A stretch of 64,000 bases of DNA from Aphrocallistes beatrix (taxonomy: Eukaryota > Porifera > Hexactinellida > Sceptrulophora > Aphrocallistidae). Position 1 is the first letter of the stretch, and every line of letters starts with the position of its first letter. The stretch is taken from positions 3,987,148-4,051,147 of the forward strand of contig OY725499.1 in the NCBI GenBank assembly GCA_963281255.1, in the 5' to 3' direction. This document shows positions 47,501-56,500 of the stretch, piece after piece. A program made the position numbers and the translations under genes. Under the pieces are notes generated by a model that was not told where the DNA came from, made no database searches, and saw only the letters and a program-made list of their open reading frames with translations.

Positions 47501-50500
47501 TAGGTGAGTTTAGATTTGTATGGCGTTTAAGAAAAGAAAATTTTGTTGAATCAAGGTGATAGCGAATCGGGGAAAGGTTGGAGTGGAGAGTCCTATGTTA
47601 GGTTATGTGTATTATTTGTTATTTCCTGTTTACAGCTAGGATGGTTATTGGGTAGGGTAGTAACAGTTCCCAGGAGATAATCTCCTGATGCTAATCTCTA
47701 ACAATATCATACATTACTTCTAAATAATACAGTTGACTCCGCTTATAGGATCACTGTTTAATCGGGCCACTTTTGGCAGGACCGAAATAGCTCTGACACA
47801 CAGAAGCTAATACAAAATATTTTCGGTTAATATGGTTCTCCGCTTAATCGGGCCAAAATGTCCTCTGACCGATGTGGTCCGATTAAGCGGAGTCGACTGT
47901 AATAACATTACAGGATAGGAGGATATATAAACGTTTGCCTTTCTGGATAATACTTGGGCTGGGGTCATTTAACATTCGTGAAATGGGTCGATTTTGAAAT
48001 TTTACAAAAAAAACTTACTTATTATCCACATAAAACCCCCGAAGGGCTTTTGGGGTGTCAAAATCACCACATGGACAACAACCTGCAAAGGGATCAAAAA
48101 GTTCCAATTGTCCTCTCTATGGAGTTTCCATTTCGAAATAATTGGAATTCGTGTTTCCTCAAAGCCTTTACCAAAACAGAGTTGGAACTTGGAAGCAATA
48201 CATTCTGAATCGTTTAACGAACAAGGCCACTGTTAGAAAAACCGAGATCTAAATTTCTAGCCCTTGATGATACGAGATTTCTTGAGGAACCATATGGTTT
48301 TTCTCTATCACATGTGACACGTCATAGTCATAAGCAAATTGCGGCTGTATTTAACCCGCGGTTGGCTAGGAATGTTGAAAGTGAAAATGAAAGTACATTG
48401 AAAGTGAACTGAAAGTGAAAATGAAAGTGGGGTTTTCTCTATTTATACTTTTGAGACCTAGCCAGGCGAGGGTTTTAAACAAATTTTTTTATGCGGTAAT
48501 TTCCTTTGTTGCAATAATCTTAAATTTCATTATTATTTGCATGCATCATGATGAAACATTATTATGTCCCTGATAGATCATATTATTGCTAAGGTGTATT
48601 ACAGTAAGCTAGCATAACTAGTGATTACTCATTAGATTAGGAAATGTTTGGAAATTAATGCAACATAAAGAATTTACTGAAATTTGTAGAAATTCCATCG
48701 AATTCTTAAATTCCTAACAAGTTAATTATTAGAATTTCCTATTTGGATTCTCGACATTTACGCTAGAGTATTGAATCACATCGGCGGAGCGGCTTTCTAC
48801 AGTTCGGGTGAAACCTGATTTTTACAGTGGCGCATGACAAAAAGGAAGCAGAATTTGTTCTCAATCATAGCCTACATCTCCCCAATGGTACAAACAAATA
48901 AACCGATTTATAATAGACACAATTACAATAATTCGGAAATGCCCTTAATAACTTAGAAAGCACAAGTAGCCACTGCTTATTTGGAGGAATAGTGCCGTTT
49001 TGGATCGATTCGATTCTGATTCTTGAAATTCTAAAATAATAAAAATAACTTAAAAGGTATTTTACCTCTTTCTAATTCAGTAACAAATTTACCTGTATTT
49101 ACCTGTAGAACAAGACATGAATTGCATAATGTTTACGTAGAACATATTTTGCAGTGAGATAGTAAGTTTTTTTCCACCATTCCAGTTGTTTTAAGGTCTT
49201 TAAATAGATTACTGGCACAATGCATTATATTTGCATTAAGATTAGCATATTTTCTGTATAAAAGACTAACTTGAATACTTTCACCAAACGAATATTACAT
49301 TTAAACGAAATACGATGTTTCCAGTTCCTGGCATTAAGATTGTCAAAAAGAGGATTCCACAGAGGATTTGTATCATCAATCATCCACCGGAGATCACTAA
49401 GGTAGCGTTAGGATCTCGTGTGGTTCTCCCTGTCCTCGCCTACTGTCCAAACCAAGATACACAATGGTACGATAGGAATGGTGAATGTCTTCACCCCAAA
49501 GAACAAACTACAGTCAGATACAGTCATAAGCTGGTGACCATGTCAAAGCTCATTATCAGTAATGTAGCTGAGGAAGACTTCGGATTTTATAGAGTTAAAA
49601 TTACGAATCGCGCTGCAGGCAAAACTGAATATTCCAACTGGGTGGAGATAAGGAGACAAAGCTAGCTACAGCTGAAGAGCATTAATAATCGCCGTTAATC
49701 TTAAAAAAAAATGTATGTCCCTTATATTTACAATATGTTAGTGATACTTGCTTATATTTGTGTATGGCTGTGTTGTGAACATGTTGCGCTGATTAAATGT
49801 AGATCTAAGAAGAGTGTTGTTATAGAGTGGTTGACCAATCATACGATCTGTGATCAGTGAGGTTTGTAGAGACAAAGGTGGGAAAAACCTTTTAAAATTA
49901 TAATCGAGAAGCTTGCCTGTTTTGTGTATTTTTAAAAAGGTTTGAGTAATTTAATCTCTGATTTATAACGGAAAGTTGATATCAAGGCCCATTACATTAT
50001 TATCATAATCTTCAATTAGTTCTCTCTAATCATTTCTTCAAACCATCACATCCGTAAACTTTATTCCTATTTATTCTTTGTTTGTTGAAAAGCAACAACA
50101 TTCATGATTTAAAACGTCGATTCCAAACATCTTAATTCAATGACGTTCATTCTTAACTTAAATAATTATTCTCTGTAGTTAGTGATTGATTAAAATACGA
50201 AAATAAAATCCATTCAGCTCTATGGCATGAACCAAATCATGAGATTGTGTCGGATTTCCAACTGCAAGCAGTCTTTAATAATTCTAGCATTTTCGTAAAA
50301 ACTGAAATAATAGAATGCATTTAATTACTTTTCAAGGCATACTGAATTCCATTTCTTTACGATGAACTTTGAATCCATCCATGCAGTGATACTGAAGAGT
50401 GATCTTATCTTCAATTATTATAATCAAACTTGAGCTCATAATGTGAACAAATATCATGTTTCATCTGTTTATCTAATTGCAATTAATTCTTATTTCATCA

Positions 50501-53500
50501 TTTCCACTTTTGCAAGACGTAGCTCGTATCTTCTTGAAGGCAGATGGGCTTAGTTTCAATCAGGAAAATAATACTTAAACCTGCAAAAATTTGTGATGCA
50601 AGTAAGATAAAACGGAAACCATTTTTTCTTTGGAAACATTTTCAAGCAACCTATTCAGGATAGCCTGCACGGACCCTATCCTGTTCAGTCTTGTTTACTC
50701 CTCTGCCTAACTGCTTCCTGACTTCTCTAAATGAATCCATCGACCAGACTACCTAATTGTATATACTCATGGTATTTATATGTAGTAATTCAATTTCAAT
50801 TTCAATTCTAATAATGCAATTCTAATATAAATAATTTTAGATACGTATGTGTACAGCATTTCCGTTATACTGAAAATGATTGATATTTTAACCAACATAC
50901 TATCTACCGAGTATTTCAAGGCTGGTCCTAGAGGACAGGTTTGTTCTTAGTAGGTTGACTGGGTCTCCAAATACATTTAATTATTTGTCAAGAGTAGCAT
51001 ATTGTTCTTGGAGAGACATTGGTTATTCTTTTCAATGCAAATGAGTAATGACACGTTCGTATAGCCATGCGAATGTAAGAATTGATTTGGGTAGTTTTAA
51101 TTAAGGTGTGAAGTTGAACAATCTTAGTTAATTAAGTTGATCATGTTATGCAGCTGTTTGGCATCAGAGGATATGTAAATAATGTTTGGTCAGTAATCAA
51201 AAGTTCAAAATTTTGCTTTTTGAATGCGCGCTAATCGAGGAAATTACCGGAATCCCCAAAACCAAATTTTCGATATTCCAGAAAAAAGACCTTAAAGTAC
51301 CTAAATATTTCATGATTGTATAACATATTTATTAAATTTATGATACGATCATATTTGAATAAAGTCATACGTATACTATTGTTATACTCAAGTCAATTTG
51401 TTTTATTATTGTTATTGTTTTTTGTGTGAATAATGCAATAATCATTGATTTAATCATTTCAACACTGATATTAAAATTCTATTTAAAGAATAATACGAGT
51501 CTAAATTTAGAATCCGGCTACTTTACCAATTGATTAGCCCTTACACGTATTCATTATTTATGATCCAAAACCATAGAATTTGTTTACTTTTATTAACTGT
51601 GTATAAATTTATGATTAATGATTGTTGATTGTTCGGATAAGATTTTTTCTCTTTCAAAACATACTACACAGCAATTTTTAAAGAATATTATTGAGTTATT
51701 TGTCTCGAAGCTATTTTAAGGACAGAATATGTTGTCTCAGTTCATCATAATGAGAAGATCATTCTTCTCCGAATAAGAATGATTATTTCTCAGCGAATTC
51801 CTAGGACACCTGGCGCTTATAATTATAATTATATTTAATTACTGGTTGTTCAATACACGTCTTGATTTACGATCCTGAATATTTATGAGATTAATGTTTG
51901 CTGGCTGATTAAGTGCTAAAAGTAATGACTGATGGATATATTTAGAAGGATTTGCAGAACTATTTTGTATATTCAAAGGATTTATTTGTGGATTTTAACG
52001 TTTATAATTGCTACTCAATTCTAGCTGTTGGATGAGTGTAATTTATTTGTATTTAGGAGAGGGAATCAAAGAAAATTTTGGAGAAAGAGAAGGAAAGAGA
52101 AAGAATAGCAAAGGAGAAATTAGAAAAAGAGAAATTGAAAAGATCGGACTCTGATGAAATCAAGAGTTCCCGATCTAGAAAAAAATCTCCTTCCCCTAGG
52201 AGGGAAGAACGAAAGCGGAAAAGTTCTCACGAAAGAGAAGTGAAATCCAGTCGCTCTCGAAAAGACCGAGACAAAGACAAAGAAAAAGAAAAGGAGAGAG
52301 AGCAGCGGGAACGAGAGAAGGAGCGAGAGAGAGAGAGGGAAAAGGAGCGGGAGCGAGAAAGAAAAGAGAAGGAGAAGGGAAAGGAAAGAGAAAGGGAGAG
52401 ACTGAAACAGAGAGAGCGCCGGATTCGCTCACTCAGTCGAAGTAGAAGAAGATCTAGATCTAGATCTAGTTCGGAAAGGTAGAGTTAATATTACAATCGG
52501 CTCTGTTAATCTGAGCACTCAATGCTATTAGTTGGGAAATCGTTTGAATGAATTGATTGGTTCAAACTAGTAGCATTAACGGCGTAATATTAATATTAAT
52601 GACAAAGCGAAATGGCAAACATAATTTAATATCGGCATATTAGTGATAATTTTATTATCAAAAATAATCAGAATGAATGTTACAAGATTTATTTCGAACT
52701 AAGCTCTTCATAGCAGTTTTTAGTTCTGATTTACGCAGTCCTGATTAGAACTATATTTACATCTTGTGCACATGAGTGATAGATGTGTGACTAGAAAATG
52801 AATTTTTAAGTGTAGTTTGACAGTAAATGAATGTTGATTCTGTAGAATATACCATTGTTATATCTAAAATATCCTCACTGTATTTGATTATATTAAGCAT
52901 ATATTTATTTTAACCAATAGCTATTATTAGAACAGTGCTGAGCTATATCTATTTAGGGATGTGACGAGACGGAGGTTTATTGATCGGGATGAAGACAGTG
53001 AGCGTAAAAGATTTGAGAAGAAACAGCAAGAAATCAAAGTGGCTTTTGATAAGGTAATGAATAGTAATATTATAATCTATATTTAGAATTGGAATGTTAA
53101 GCAATTAACTTCATAATTATATTTTGGTACTCTAATATTTCTTGGAAGAGAACACCTTGCATGTGAACCAGATCTCTTGCTTGCTCAATTATTCTCTCAC
53201 ATGATTCTGTCTCCATCAAGAATTAGTTTGATCGTGTAATCTTTAAGCTAGAATATTACTGGAATCTTATGCTCTGTGATTATTTAGAAATCTTAGTTTT
53301 AATTATATAATTGTAAATAACCGTACATCCAAAAATAGATCTTTTTCTAAGAAAGATTACTCTGCTTTGTGTCTATTGCAATGAACATGCATTGCACTTT
53401 TAAACTAAGATCTTGTGCAATAAGAGCAACATCCTGCTGTCCCATGATTGGACGAAATACTACGAATTCAGTCCGATTCACTTGTTATGTCCTAATTTTA

Positions 53501-56500
53501 ATCAGGAAACCGAAATTGTGTTTACAGAAGAATAAAATGGAATTTTTATTCTAGTAGTCCAGACTGTGTCTGTGTCCAGAGTGGAATTCCAAATCTCTTC
53601 CTTTTACTGTCCATTCATCTCGATATTTGTCTATCGATCGAGACTCCCAATAATTGTCATATTTTTACTAAGTTTGGATGAAAATCTTAACTTCTTTCAA
53701 GATCACAAATTCCTGGATAAATGAGAGAATAACTTGAATAATCATAGAATTTCCTTCACATATCCCTGTCGATTGATTCAATAGGATGCATCTGTTTGGA
53801 GATCCAGATTTAAGGTCTTAACTTTACATTTTGTGTTAAGTGTGGCCTTTTGTGTCTGTATGAAAGTTGGTAATTCATTTTCAGAGTCTGAAACTAGTTG
53901 AGTGTGTGTCCTATTTATAGTTAATCAAAAACTGGCAGATGAGAGAGAAGAAAAAAATCAGAGAAAATGAAAAGCGACGAGAAATCGAAAAGTTCGAAGC
54001 AGAAGAACTGGTAACTCAATTTTACTGAATCAAAATATTTTTTAAAAATTATTTTGTTAACCTATTTTAATTTTAGAAAAAAGATTCTAAAAAGCTTGCC
54101 AAATTCTTAACTGAGTATGATGATGAGCACGATGATCCGAAATATTACAGGTCAGAACATTAATTATTTCTGTCGAGTCTCTATTCTGATCCAAGAGACG
54201 AATAATCCAAGTTTTATTTATTTGTGTTTACAAACAGTTTATTAATGTATGATTTTTTTAAAAATGTTTAGAGGTGGGAACTACGCGCGGCGTCGCAGGG
54301 ACCGCGCGATAGAGAGTCAGGAGGACTTGGAGGACAGAGTGAGAGAGAAGGACGAAGCGACTGAGCAACAAGAATTGCAGCTCCAAGGAAGGTCTTACTC
54401 CCCCAGGGATTCCGATTCTGCCTCTCACTCAGATAGCAATGCGGATAATGAATTCGTTAGTAGCTTTATAGCTTTCAATAACCTCTACAGGATTGTATTA
54501 ACAATAGAACAAACAGATAAACAAACAATCAAACAAACAAACAAACAAACAAACTCAAATAAACAAACATACATACATACAGATAAACAAATAATTAAAT
54601 AAACAACATTAGAGTTTTACTAAAAAATTTTATATTGTAGATTTTTTATTTGTACCATGGATTGCTATCCTCAGTTCAATAAATCTATTTTTCTTTGTCA
54701 GAATCCTGAGAGAAGAGAGTCGAGTACAGAGCTGGTTCCATTCAGTGACAAAGAGGACGAGACGATTCCCCTGGAGAAACCCACCAATCAATTCTACTTT
54801 TCTTCTTCCCACGACACATCACACACCTCTGCTTATACACAGCATAAGATGGAGACATCAGATACAGGATTCACACAGGTAAATGCTAGTACAGTGCACC
54901 CTCGCTAGTCCGAACCTCGCAAATCCGAACCCTCGCTAATCCGAACGCTTCATTCTTAAAATCCGAACACCCAAAATATAATTTTATTCGCCTCTATGAT
55001 TTGAATAAACGTTTATAAACTTAAATTTATCATTAAGATTGAGAAACCTCGTTAAATAAGCAATATCCGAACGATTTTTTCGAACATTGGAACAGAGCTG
55101 TTCGAATTAGCGAGGGTGTACTGTATAGCTATCATTATTTAGTAATTATTTATCATTAACTTCCTCCTACCACAACAGGAGAAGAGTAGATATAAGTTTA
55201 CTATAATTCTACTCTTATCAGACATTATTTAATCAACTGTTAACCTTTTTTTTCCTACACTCTCCTACTTTTTAGAAAGTAGATCTGTTAGGAGCAACTG
55301 TTATTGCGAATGTGATTGTAGTAGTATGGCGTAGGTTTTTTCCTACAGTAATTATTGGACAGGTTCATGCATGAGTTTGTTGTAGGTAAATAAGGAATTC
55401 ACAGAGGATGTTAAACCTAGTGTCCCGACTCTCAATCAATCCGTCCTACAGACCCTCAACAAACCTCTCTCACACGAGTACCCACATGTAGCAGACCAGA
55501 AACCGAACATTTCCGAAGCTCCAGACGCAAACCTCATTAACTCCTCTCAGATTAGTTTCACACCTGGGAAGCTAACGTTCGGTTTCGCGCCGAATAAACT
55601 CAAAATGGAGCCTAAATCCAGTGATCCAGCCCGAATCAGCGCCGTCGACCTAGCTTTCCGCGTGGACGAGGAGCCAGAACAGGAGTCAGTCCCTACGTCT
55701 AAGTTCCCCAGACAGATTCCCCCCGAGATCCAGAAGGACATGAATATCCCTCCCTTAATGCCCTCAGAATCCACACCGAACAAAGCCTTGACAGAGGAAG
55801 ACAAGAAGAAGCAGACTCGGAAGTTGATTAACAGTATTCCTACCTCCAAAGAGGAAGTGTTCAAGTACGAACTGAACTGGAGTATGATTGATAAGGTACT
55901 GCAATTCTACTTCTGAAAAGAAATGATTTGTATTTGATCACGTAGAAGAGTTTTATTGTGTAATGATACTAAAAATACTCAGCTGTAATTTCCCTAGTTA
56001 CCACACACAAGTATTTATGTATGAACTTTATGGCGCAAAATCGAACCGTGACCTTTGGAGAACTTGGGTAGATTTTTTTTCTAATATTAGTATCAATCTC
56101 GTCATCATAGAACTCTAAATACTCAAAATGATTTGTTCCTTAAAGAATAATTAGAATGTTGCTAATGAACTTGATGTTCTAATAAGGCACAGTACAGGCC
56201 ACTGCCTTTTCATCATACATCACTTGATTGTGATTCAAACGTTAATCGTTCACAATATCCATGTTTATATTTTTGTAACTAGGCAATGATGGATAAGCGG
56301 ATTCGACCTTGGGTGAATAAGAAGATCGTGGACTATATCGGAGAGGAAGAACAAGCATTAGTGGATTTCATCATTGAGAAGGTAGTTATACTATACCATC
56401 TATTAATAATTATACTTAGTATATACAGGGTGGCTCATAAGTTCTGCAACAAGCTTCAGTAGGTATAAAATTTCTTATACTCAGACAATCTTTGTTATTA

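Noticed and set aside
52196..52432. Minus-strand open frame opposite RBM25 exon 12
   Set aside because: Antisense of the purine-rich Arg/Glu repeat; low-complexity Ser/Leu/Pro product with no motif.
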